14,892 nt of DNA from OLB16 sp964422415 (lineage in GTDB: Bacteria > Hinthialibacterota > Hinthialibacteria > OLB16), in the NCBI GenBank assembly GCA_964422415.1, contig CAYRBI010000158.1:1-14892 (forward strand), given 5' to 3'. The position numbers were made by a program, and so were the translations under genes. The notes beneath the pieces were generated by a model. That model was given only the letters and a program-made list of their open reading frames with translations, was not told the DNA's origin and did not search any database. Shown piece by piece: positions 6,868-13,705 of the stretch; the stretch's first letter is position 1; each line of letters starts with the position of its first letter.

Positions 6868-7673
6868 TTCTCCTTCGCCGGGTGGATGAGATGGTAAATC
6901 GCCTGAAGCTCCGCGAGCAGTGGTTCCATGTCCGCAAGGAACATGGCGTTGGGGCCATCACAAGGGGCGTTGTTGGGATCGGGATTAACCTCGAAGAAAA
7001 GGCCATCGCAGCCCGCTGCCACCGCGCAACGCGCCAAGAGCGGGGCGAACTCCCGTTGACCGCCGGAGGATCCCCCCTGGCCACCTGGTAACTGCACGCT
7101 ATGGGTGGCATCGAAGATCACCGGGCAGCTGGTTCTTTGCAGGATGGGGATGCTTCTGAAGTCAGACACGAGGTTGTTGTAGCCGAAGGAGGAACCGCGC
7201 TCGGTGAGCAGGATATCCGCTGCCCCCGCGTTACGAGCTTTGGACACTACATGATCCATATCCCACGGGGCCAGGAACTGCCCCTTCTTGATATTGATCA
7301 CGCGGCCAGTTTTTGCGGCGGCCACCAGCAAGTCGGTCTGACGGCACAGGAAGGCGGGGATCTGAAGCACATCTACCACCTCAGCGGCTGGGACGGCTTG
7401 TTCTACCGAATGGATATCAGTCAGCACGGGTACATTCAGATCGCGCCTGATCATCTTGAGGATTCCCAAGCCCGCCTCCAGTCCCGGTCCCCGGAAGGAA
7501 TCCAGACTGGTCCGGTTGGCTTTGTCGAAGGAGGCTTTGAAGCAGTAGGGAATACCCAACCGGCTGCAGATGGTCTTCATCTCCACCGCGATGGCAACAG
7601 CTTTTTTTTCATCCTCGAGGACACAAGGACCGGCAATAACAAACAGACCTTTCCGCCAAAATTCTTTTTCCAT
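6861..7673 (-). CDS. kdsA: 3-deoxy-D-manno-octulosonate-8-phosphate synthase KdsA
   Basis: The product is 270 residues from ATG 7673; an in-frame TTG at 7682 is possible. The cytosolic enzyme condenses phosphoenolpyruvate with arabinose-5-phosphate to give Kdo-8-phosphate. Diagnostic segments are FVIAGPCVLE, FKASFDKANRTS, TDIHS, QIPAFLCRQTDLL, NIKKGQFLAPWD, TERGSSFGYNNLV, FDATHSVQLPGG and FFEVNPDPNNAPCDGPNA. Cys17 in the GPC motif marks the metal-dependent class (as in Aquifex), whereas the metal-independent enzymes such as that of E. coli have Asn there. The DATHS and NPDPNNAPCDG segments supply the other expected metal ligands. No Shine-Dalgarno site is seen, because a terminator-like hairpin (7688-7719) ends 14 bases before the ATG. 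It is followed directly by kdsD. Confidence 0.96.
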   Translation of the reverse strand: MEKEFWRKGLFVIAGPCVLEDEKKAVAIAVEMKTICSRLGIPYCFKASFDKANRTSLDSFRGPGLEAGLGILKMIRRDLNVPVLTDIHSVEQAVPAAEVVDVLQIPAFLCRQTDLLVAAAKTGRVINIKKGQFLAPWDMDHVVSKARNAGAADILLTERGSSFGYNNLVSDFRSIPILQRTSCPVIFDATHSVQLPGGQGGSSGGQREFAPLLARCAVAAGCDGLFFEVNPDPNNAPCDGPNAMFLADMEPLLAELQAIYHLIHPAKEKC

Positions 7674-7680
7674 GGTGAAC

Positions 7681-7719
7681 AAAACAAAACCCCCGGATGC
7701 CGTGGCAAATCCGGGGGTT
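7681..7719 (-). terminator. Strong intrinsic terminator hairpin ahead of kdsA
   Basis: A perfect eleven-base-pair stem joins 7688-7698 to 7709-7719 with a ten-base loop. Read on the minus strand it is GC-rich and followed by TTGTTTTG, a T-rich tail. It lies 37 bases past the stop of the secreted-protein gene (7757) and fits as its terminator. It also lies immediately before the kdsA start codon, so any kdsA transcript must either read through it or start within a very short leader. Confidence 0.75.
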
Positions 7720-7756
7720 GTATATCCTTTCTTTATGACGTGGAGCCTGCTTCTTC

Positions 7757-8797
7757 TTACCTTTCGGAGCCAGACAAGAGCCCCTTCTCGATGTCACGCA
7801 TACGGCCATATTCCTCATCCGTGACTGAGAAGCGCTTCTCTTGAGTTTCCTTTTTTACACTCGCCTTTTCTGCCGCGGTGACCGGTGCAGTCGAAACCGG
7901 AACCGCCTTTACCTCGCTGGCCAAGGGAGCGATCGGCGCGGGTGGCGCCATGCTGGCGATCAGCTCGGAGGCGGGTGTGGCCGGAGCCATATCCGCGTAT
8001 TCCCATTGCTGGCTGGGAGCAGCGGGACTATTGAGCGCTGGAAGCGCCGGGGTGGTATCCGGTGTCAGACTAAAGTACGACAGGATTTGCTGATCGCTCA
8101 TCTGTGACCACTGTGGCGCCGAGGCGCTTTGAGTGGGAGAGTTCATGCTCTGTGGCGCTGCCGGCTCTTGAGGGAGCGGAGCCTCGGCCGGTGGAGGTGG
8201 AAGGACCTCTGGAGCCGCTTCTGGCATCATCGCTGGAACATCAACGGGTTGGCCGCTGCTGAGCACTTGTGGTCCCGAGGCTGTGTTGACCGCCACACTC
8301 GGCATCGGATCAGGTACCCCATAGGGATTGCTGATTCCACATGCTGAGCAGTTGCGCAGCAGCAGATGCGGACGCATGGCGTAAATCGGAGCCAATAAGG
8401 TGTACTTGAACGCCGATCCTACGTGGGGATCGGGGCACAGCACGATATCGGCGCAGCTCTCTGAATGCGCGAAGTATTCCTGTGCGGCCTGTTGATGATA
8501 GAAATCCCAGATCTTGTATGTCTTGGTCATCCAACAGTCCAAACAGATCATTGTCGGACTGAGCACTGGAATCCATGGAAGCTTCGCGGCTTCCTCTCCT
8601 TCCTCACCGGAAGAGAGACCCTCCTCGGAATAGCCTCCCTCATAGGAGGCACCCATTTCAATGCCCTCATTACGTTCATCCGCACGGACCACCCGTCCGC
8701 CTTCATATACGTTGCTCTGCGGCCAAGCACTCATGCTCGTTCCCAGAATCAACCCCGCCACCAATGCAAAAACGCAACTACCGCGGCCCACAAACAT
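7757..8797 (-). CDS. Secreted six-cysteine protein with a Pro/Ala-rich tail, function unknown
   Basis: The product is 346 residues and I do not recognise it. An N-terminal hydrophobic segment (VFALVAGLILGTSMSA, ending near residue 24) is a likely signal peptide. A Glu/Gly-rich linker (31-72) leads to a compact domain at about 75-160 with three cysteine pairs: C85/C88, C115/C121 and C150/C153. These could form disulfides or bind a metal or haem-like cofactor, though there is no CxxCH. Residues 165-310 are rich in Pro, Ala, Ser and Gln, typical of a flexible envelope linker, and the C-terminus (315-346) is charged and probably helical. ATG 8797 has AAGGA nine bases upstream. It is followed by its own terminator and stands as a single gene, with a possible promoter at 8875-8904. 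Confidence 0.8.
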   Translation of the reverse strand: MFVGRGSCVFALVAGLILGTSMSAWPQSNVYEGGRVVRADERNEGIEMGASYEGGYSEEGLSSGEEGEEAAKLPWIPVLSPTMICLDCWMTKTYKIWDFYHQQAAQEYFAHSESCADIVLCPDPHVGSAFKYTLLAPIYAMRPHLLLRNCSACGISNPYGVPDPMPSVAVNTASGPQVLSSGQPVDVPAMMPEAAPEVLPPPPAEAPLPQEPAAPQSMNSPTQSASAPQWSQMSDQQILSYFSLTPDTTPALPALNSPAAPSQQWEYADMAPATPASELIASMAPPAPIAPLASEVKAVPVSTAPVTAAEKASVKKETQEKRFSVTDEEYGRMRDIEKGLLSGSER

Positions 8798-8874
8798 AAT
8801 CCATTTCCTTCTTGTGCCGCTCCCCCGAGTAGCACAAAGGTCGATTTTCTCCCCCTTTACACCTTACGCCTACA

Positions 8875-8904
8875 AGTAAAGCACAAAACCTACCATTCCG
8901 TCAA
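8875..8904 (-). promoter_or_regulatory. Possible sigma-70-type promoter for the six-cysteine protein gene
   Basis: On the minus strand TTGACG (8904-8899) is followed after 18 bases by TTTACT (8880-8875), matching five and four of six consensus bases. It lies 77 bases upstream of the start codon at 8797. The rest of the 8798-9031 gap shows no gene. Confidence 0.35.
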
Positions 8905-9003
8905 AGGTATTCCCGTTTTCCACGGACCTCATGCCAGTCTTCACTTAAACCGTGGTCAACCTTCCCTCGGCGATTCATACAACCCACTTTCATAGGCTAT
9001 CCA

Positions 9004-9029
9004 CAGCCGGTTAGCTCTTGATCCGGCTG
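9004..9029 (-). terminator. Hairpin just past the cheX stop, weak terminator candidate
   Basis: A seven-base-pair perfect stem pairs 9004-9010 with 9023-9029 around a 12-base loop, starting two bases after the stop codon at 9032-9034. No T-run follows on the minus strand, so it may be a rho-dependent end or an mRNA-stabilising hairpin instead of an intrinsic terminator. Confidence 0.35.
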
Positions 9030-9031
9030 CC

Positions 9032-9511
9032 TTACTTGGGCTTACGTTCTTCCTCCATGCACACCCAGACAATCATATCGCCAACATCGGTATGCAAGGG
9101 CACCACCAAGGCACGGTGCATCGGCCAGGAGATGACGACGCTTTGTCCGACCATCACAGTGGGTGGGGAGATGTTCAAATTAAAGGAGATCCGCTCAAAC
9201 CGCGAAGCCGCGTTTCCCGTAATCATATTCCCCAATTCCGCGATGGCGCTCTTGGACATCTCATCCAGTTCCTTGACTTCCATCCCCCCCATCATCTTTC
9301 CCGCAATCCCCAGGGCGGTCGGAAGGGTGACTCCATAAATGACCTGTCCTTTCATGTCTCCCACAATTCCGAGCACGACACAGACCTCAGGCGCGCAAAA
9401 GTTCCCATCATCCAGCGCTGGTTTCCCCCGTTGTACCTCCATCCCGGTGGTGAGTCTGAGAACCTCAGTGCCCGCCTCGAGAAAGGGGTTGATGTACTCG
9501 ACCTTCATCAT
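9032..9511 (-). CDS. cheX: CheX-type chemotaxis phosphatase-like protein
   Basis: The product is 159 residues, the usual CheX length. CheX and CheC/FliY proteins remove phosphate from CheY-P or similar receiver domains. The active-site helix is visible as SAIAELGNMITGNA, with Glu92 and Asn95 in the (S/D)-xxx-E-xx-N pattern that aligns the attacking water. MMKVEYINPFLEA at the N-terminus and GVTLPTALGIAGKMMG also fit the family. There are no other chemotaxis or receiver genes in this window, so its partner is encoded elsewhere; it could serve a non-chemotactic two-component system. ATG 9511 has a good AGGAGG eight bases upstream. It is flanked by sizeable gaps and is probably transcribed alone. 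Confidence 0.87.
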   Translation of the reverse strand: MMKVEYINPFLEAGTEVLRLTTGMEVQRGKPALDDGNFCAPEVCVVLGIVGDMKGQVIYGVTLPTALGIAGKMMGGMEVKELDEMSKSAIAELGNMITGNAASRFERISFNLNISPPTVMVGQSVVISWPMHRALVVPLHTDVGDMIVWVCMEEERKPK

Positions 9512-9581
9512 GTGCGTGCCCTCCTGAGTATGCAGAAAAAAAGACGGACAGGACTGTAACGTATTTCCGATGATTCGACCA

Positions 9582-9600
9582 GATTATTTGCGATTATTTG
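9582..9600. repeat. Tandem nine-base direct repeat upstream of cheX
   Basis: GATTATTTG occurs twice with one base between (9582-9590 and 9592-9600), about 70 to 90 bases upstream of the cheX start. The ten-base spacing puts both copies on one face of the helix, as for a regulator binding site or an AT-rich promoter element. Two copies could also arise by chance in AT-rich DNA. Confidence 0.35.
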
Positions 9601-9669
9601 TGACATTGCGCTAATAAATGTACCTTACTAGTAGTCATCCCGGGTATCTTCCCTCGGTGGCGTCCGCTA

Positions 9670-10611
9670 CTAATTGGTTTTGGTAAGACTTTTTACAAGA
9701 AGAGCTTCGAAACCTTCACGGTCTTTCCAGCCCATGGCGCAGTGAACCGCGCGGCCATTCCTCTCATCCGGCACCGTGTTGCCTGAGTCATCGATACTCA
9801 GTTTGATCGTCTTTATGTCGAAGAAGGACTCATTGAAGATGAGCGCAACAGCGGCTGTATCGAAAAGGATACTACTTTCGCCCGCGGGAAAATTCTTGAA
9901 GCCGGTCCACAGGCGGTAGTTGCCGATGACTGTCTTGGCACGGGGGTTATCAGACTGGGATACTTGAGCATACCGCTCGCTTTTCAGGGCCAGTGTTCCG
10001 CATCCATCGAGAGGAACCATGGTGATCTCCCATGGCGCAGCGAATACGGAACGTGCCGCGGCCACATCCACCACTACATTACATTCAGGTTCACGGCCTT
10101 GTTTGCCGTTATAACCAATCTCTACACTCCCCGCCATGGCCACGATGCGTGCCTTCTGGGCGATCCCTGGATCCCGCCGCAGGGCCTCGCGGATATTTGT
10201 CTGGGGCCCGATCAACAGAAGGGTGACGGGAGCGGGAGCCGCCTTGAGCATGTCAATCATGGCTTGGACACCATCCTGATAGACCTTGCCCGGATACTGA
10301 TCCAACTGGTAGTCACCCAGCCACTCCTGTTGATTAATGGGATCCTCGGTGACCTTCACGCCAGTACCGATTGGAATATCGGTACGCCCCATTTCCTGCA
10401 TGATCTTGGCCACCAGGCGGGTCTTGCAGGGTGTATTATCCCGGCCGGTTACGATCAGCTTCAGGTCAACCTGGGGACACCCCAATAACATCCCGATCGC
10501 CCAGGTGTCATCGATGTCGCTGCCCGCATCAGTGTCCAGGATAACGGGCAGCGGTTCCCCACACACGAATGAGCATTGTAGGAGCAGGGCGATGATCCAC
10601 ACCTTCTTCAT
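9670..10611 (-). CDS. Secreted nucleoside hydrolase (inosine-uridine preferring family)
   Basis: The product is 313 residues. Residues 1-18 (KKVWIIALLLQCSFVCG) form a signal peptide, perhaps with a lipobox-like FVCG. The mature protein opens with LPVILDTDAGSDIDD (Asp cluster 26-35), the calcium- and ribose-binding motif of nucleoside hydrolases. IGPQTNIREAL matches the family's GP-TN-A-AL motif, GSVEIGYNGKQG with EPECNVVVDVAAA matches the ribose-binding GN-EFN segment, and SILFDTAAVAL supplies the late calcium-binding Asp. The canonical catalytic His before that Asp is Phe here, so substrate range may differ from purine-pyrimidine enzymes. Periplasmic or surface location suggests scavenging of nucleosides or modified ribosides. 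ATG 10611 follows GGGAGG at six bases. It diverges from ruvB. Confidence 0.9.
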   Translation of the reverse strand: MKKVWIIALLLQCSFVCGEPLPVILDTDAGSDIDDTWAIGMLLGCPQVDLKLIVTGRDNTPCKTRLVAKIMQEMGRTDIPIGTGVKVTEDPINQQEWLGDYQLDQYPGKVYQDGVQAMIDMLKAAPAPVTLLLIGPQTNIREALRRDPGIAQKARIVAMAGSVEIGYNGKQGREPECNVVVDVAAARSVFAAPWEITMVPLDGCGTLALKSERYAQVSQSDNPRAKTVIGNYRLWTGFKNFPAGESSILFDTAAVALIFNESFFDIKTIKLSIDDSGNTVPDERNGRAVHCAMGWKDREGFEALLVKSLTKTN

Positions 10612-10758
10612 GATGACCTCCCGGTGATCAACAGTTCTGATTCGTTGCTTCAGTAAGAAAAGTATCCGAAACCGGTCCTAAGGGAAACCTCCCGGCGTGA
10701 TACCTCTTATCTCTGTTCCTCTTGCTTTATCTGAGGCAGAATCGTTCAGGATCTGCCC

Positions 10759-11787
10759 ATGAATATCGAAAGGATCGTCTCCGCCAAGTCCACGGGTACG
10801 GAAGAAGAAACCGCGAACGCTTCTTTACGCCCGCAATCTCTCCACGAGTATGTTGGCCAAAACCAGCTCAAGGAGAATCTCGGCATCGCCATCGAGGCGG
10901 CACGCCGCCGTGGCGAGGCCCTGGACCACATCCTTTTCCATGGCCCACCTGGTTTAGGCAAGACCACCCTGGCGCATATCATCGCCAACGAGATGGGGGG
11001 AGAATTGGTCACCACCAGCGGTCCTTCTCTTCAGCAGCCCACCGACCTGCTCGGAATCCTGACCAACCTCTCGGCGGGTGACATCCTCTTTATCGATGAG
11101 ATTCACCGGCTAACCACTGTTGTCGAGGAATACCTGTACCCGGCCATGGAGGACTATCAGATTGACTTCGTGGTCGATAAAGGAGCGTTCGCCAAGACCA
11201 TCAAGATTCCACTCAAACGCTTCACCCTGATTGGGGCGACCACGCGGGCCGGGCTGCTCTCCGCGCCATTACGCGACCGCTTTGGTCTTTTCTACCACCT
11301 CGATTTTTATGATCCCGCCGACCTAACCCGGATTGTCACGCGCTCAGCCGGAATCCTCAATGTGGCAATCGAACCAGAAGGTGCGGATCAGATCGCCCGC
11401 CGTTCGCGGGGAACTCCACGTATCGCCAACCGTCTCCTCCGGCGGGTGAGAGATTATGCCGAGGTGCGCGCGGGGGGGCTGGCCACCGTGACAGTGGCGG
11501 ATGAGGCTCTGCGTATGGAGGGAGTGGATGCGCTCGGACTGGATGATCTCGATCGGACCTATCTGCGGACCATTATTGAATACTACCGGGGAGGACCTGT
11601 GGGGATTGAGGCCATCGCGGCTACCCTGAATGAGGAGAGCGAAACCTTGGAGGATCTGGTAGAACCCTATCTGCTCAAGATTGGTTTCCTCCAACGTACC
11701 AGCCGTGGGCGCTGTGCGGGGCCTTCCGCCTGGGGGCACTTGGGTTTTAAGGTTCCCGCCGTGGATGGTCCCACGCTCTTTGAATGA
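10759..11787 (+). CDS. ruvB: Holliday junction branch-migration helicase RuvB
   Basis: The product is 342 residues, the normal size. RuvB is the hexameric AAA+ motor that, with RuvA, drives branch migration of Holliday junctions during recombination and repair. Visible motifs are SLRPQSLHEYVGQ, Walker A GPPGLGKTT (62-70), Walker B and box DEIHR (113-117), sensor GATTRAGLLSAPLRDRFG with the arginine finger, and the C-terminal winged helix with GPVGIEAIAATLNEE and IGFLQRTSRGR. The usual Asp-Ile-Val-Ile-Gly segment after MEDY is replaced by IDFVVDKGAFAKTIKI, a modest variation. ATG 10759 has AGGA eight bases upstream. It diverges from the nucleoside hydrolase gene across 147 bases, and no ruvA or ruvC is adjacent. 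The kinase gene follows after 33 bases. Confidence 0.96.
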   Translation: MNIERIVSAKSTGTEEETANASLRPQSLHEYVGQNQLKENLGIAIEAARRRGEALDHILFHGPPGLGKTTLAHIIANEMGGELVTTSGPSLQQPTDLLGILTNLSAGDILFIDEIHRLTTVVEEYLYPAMEDYQIDFVVDKGAFAKTIKIPLKRFTLIGATTRAGLLSAPLRDRFGLFYHLDFYDPADLTRIVTRSAGILNVAIEPEGADQIARRSRGTPRIANRLLRRVRDYAEVRAGGLATVTVADEALRMEGVDALGLDDLDRTYLRTIIEYYRGGPVGIEAIAATLNEESETLEDLVEPYLLKIGFLQRTSRGRCAGPSAWGHLGFKVPAVDGPTLFE

Positions 11788-11806
11788 AACTTCTCTCGTT
11801 TTACCT

Positions 11807-11861
11807 TTCCGGTTGCTTTTATGCCTGAGATTCAACTTTTCAAAAGAGGTTCATGGACAGG
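11807..11861 (+). repeat. 55-base sequence on the left of the N gap, identical to that on the right
   Basis: This block is repeated exactly at 11962-12016, directly on the other side of the N run. It contains the ATG (11821) and first codons of the kinase gene. The two copies end and begin exactly at the gap borders, which points to an unmerged contig overlap and not a biological repeat. Confidence 0.95.
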
Positions 11862-11961
11862 NNNNNNNNNNNNNNNNNNNNNNNNNNNNNNNNNNNNNNN
11901 NNNNNNNNNNNNNNNNNNNNNNNNNNNNNNNNNNNNNNNNNNNNNNNNNNNNNNNNNNNNN
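11862..11961. other. Assembly gap of 100 N, probably artefactual
   Basis: There are exactly 100 N, the conventional placeholder length. The identical 55-base flanks suggest the two contigs abut with a 55-base overlap, as left by a graph assembler working with k of 55. If the flanks are merged (removing 155 positions), ruvB is followed after 33 bases by the kinase ATG and nothing is missing. Confidence 0.9.
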
Positions 11962-12016
11962 TTCCGGTTGCTTTTATGCCTGAGATTCAACTTTTCAAAA
12001 GAGGTTCATGGACAGG
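11962..12016 (+). repeat. 55-base sequence on the right of the N gap, identical to that on the left
   Basis: This exactly matches 11807-11861. Its ATG at 11976 is the usable start of the kinase gene as the window is written. Confidence 0.95.
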
Positions 12017-13643
12017 GGAGATCGCCTGCCCTTACTTGATCCATCTGGATCGCCTGCTTGACGCGGTCGAGCAAGCCGATCCCAGAACAATGATCAAGAA
12101 CAGCAAGGGGCGGATGATCTGGGTCGCTCAATCACCCGTGGGCCCGCTGTGTGTTAAGGAATTCCACAATTATCGTCTCCGGGACCGGTTTAGTGCTTTC
12201 TTCCGGGGAACCCGGGCCCATTCGGAGTGGCACAACCATACCCAATTAGCAGGCCGTGGAGTGCCTGTTCCAACCCCGATTCTCTGGGCGGAGCAATCCA
12301 ATGCGCCAACAGGACGGCGTGGAATCTTGGTTTCCCAGTTTATTACCCCCAGTTTTGCGCTGTCGGATGTGATCGATGGGAAAGTCGTGATAACTGCACA
12401 AGAAAAACGGCGTGTGCTGGAACAGATGGGAAAGACTCTGGCGCTTCTGCACCGTGCGGGTGGGAGGCATGATGATCCCCATGGCGGTAATATCTTGATC
12501 TCGCTCCATCCCGGTTCGGTTCAAGTCTTCTTGACTGATCTTCAGGAGGTAGCCTTGAAAGGTCGCCTGGGATGGCGGGAAAGGCTCATGAATCTGGGGA
12601 GCTTCTTGGGAGGGCAAGCCACGAGGTTGAGAACAGTGGACAAGCAGAGGTGTCTGCGCGCATATCTCCACCTGCTCGATGACTGGAGACCGGTCTTCCG
12701 CCATGAAGGTGAGGCACGGTGTTCGATGGCCAAGGCAGTGGAGTTCTATGCGGCCCGCGATTTCCGCAAGTGTTGGCGCTCACGGATTGCCAAATGCCAA
12801 GAACATACCCGCCATTTCCATCGCTTCCGGGCGGGCGATTACACCGGCTGGATCCGTGCCTCCTGGGAGTGTGATGTTCTTCAACGGGCATTGGATGATC
12901 CCAATGGCCTGATTGCCTCGGACAAGGCTTTTGTAGTGAAAGATACAGAGACCACAACCGTGGCGCGATTGGAAATCGCCGGCATAGAAACACCGCTCTT
13001 CATTAAACGCTACAACCGGAAGGATTGGTGGGAACGCACCAAGAATCTTTTCCGCCGGTCACGAGCTATCCGGGTCTGGCGTTCCGCCTTTGCCCTTGAG
13101 ATATTGGGCATTCCAACCCCAGAGACAGTGTGCGTGCTCGAACACCGGAAAGGACCCCTCTTGTTGGAGTCCTTTATCCTGACCCGATGGGTGGATCAAG
13201 GTATGGGACTGGATGAATTTTACCGCCTTCGCTATGGCGGACAGGTACAATCCATTACGCAGAAGAAAGAGAAGCGCTTGCTCGAAAGAGAAGTGGCGGG
13301 CCTCTTCCGTACCCTGCACCAGAATCGCATTTCGCATGGCGACCTGAAGGGGCGTAATGTCCTCCTCGATCCAAGTCAGGGCGCTCCCTTCAGCCCTCAG
13401 TTTGTCGATTTGGATGCCATGACCATCCACCCCCTGCGTTTCCGGCGTTCTCGTGTTAACGATCTCTCCAGGTTGCTGTTCTCACTCTATCCCCTTGCGA
13501 GTACCATGTCCCAAGTAAGATTTTTCCGCGATTACTCCCAGGGAAATTCTGCTCTCTGGGCACAGCGCCATCGGTGGTGGAATGCGATCCGGAAACGTAC
13601 CCTCCGGAAACTCCGGGAGAAGCAACTGACTATCCACTCTTGA
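11976..13643 (+). CDS. Tandem double lipopolysaccharide-kinase-like protein (two RIO/WaaP-type domains)
   Basis: The product is 555 residues with two protein-kinase-like domains of the LPS/Kdo kinase (InaA/WaaP/KdkA) type. Domain one (about 45-240) has CVKEF with Lys61, the catalytic loop HDDPHGGN (165-172) and metal Asp188 in FLTDLQE. Domain two (about 318-530) has LFIKRY with Lys344, the loop HGDLKGRN (454-461) and Asp478 in FVDLDAM. Both keep the H-x-D-x4-N pattern, so both look active. Such enzymes phosphorylate heptose or Kdo of the LPS inner core at the cytoplasmic membrane. The frame is open backwards through the N run only because N is uninformative; ATG 11976 is the start, equal to 11821 in the left flank, without a Shine-Dalgarno site. 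It follows ruvB closely and probably shares its transcript. Confidence 0.87.
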   Translation: MPEIQLFKRGSWTGEIACPYLIHLDRLLDAVEQADPRTMIKNSKGRMIWVAQSPVGPLCVKEFHNYRLRDRFSAFFRGTRAHSEWHNHTQLAGRGVPVPTPILWAEQSNAPTGRRGILVSQFITPSFALSDVIDGKVVITAQEKRRVLEQMGKTLALLHRAGGRHDDPHGGNILISLHPGSVQVFLTDLQEVALKGRLGWRERLMNLGSFLGGQATRLRTVDKQRCLRAYLHLLDDWRPVFRHEGEARCSMAKAVEFYAARDFRKCWRSRIAKCQEHTRHFHRFRAGDYTGWIRASWECDVLQRALDDPNGLIASDKAFVVKDTETTTVARLEIAGIETPLFIKRYNRKDWWERTKNLFRRSRAIRVWRSAFALEILGIPTPETVCVLEHRKGPLLLESFILTRWVDQGMGLDEFYRLRYGGQVQSITQKKEKRLLEREVAGLFRTLHQNRISHGDLKGRNVLLDPSQGAPFSPQFVDLDAMTIHPLRFRRSRVNDLSRLLFSLYPLASTMSQVRFFRDYSQGNSALWAQRHRWWNAIRKRTLRKLREKQLTIHS

Positions 13644-13705
13644 CGTCCACTGTGGGGCTTCCCAAACTGAATTTCATGAAACGGCGGTTTGGATCACAAT
13701 CCGGC

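Noticed and set aside
8997..9005. A DnaA-box-like sequence (CTATCCACA) between cheX and the six-cysteine gene
   Set aside because: It is a single near-match with no cluster, no AT-rich unwinding region and no dnaA or dnaN nearby, so it does not indicate an origin.
10612..10758. Specific promoters in the divergent gap between the nucleoside hydrolase gene and ruvB
   Set aside because: Promoters must be here, but no pair of -35 and -10 elements with acceptable spacing stood out on either strand.
11853..11975. Kinase open frame extending back through the N run to 11853
   Set aside because: N bases cannot encode a stop, so the extension has no meaning. The in-frame ATG at 11976 equals the ATG at 11821 in the left flank.
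13574..13705. Extension of the radical SAM gene upstream into the kinase gene
   Set aside because: The frame is open but the extra residues overlap the kinase coding end, have no family signature and no ribosome binding site.
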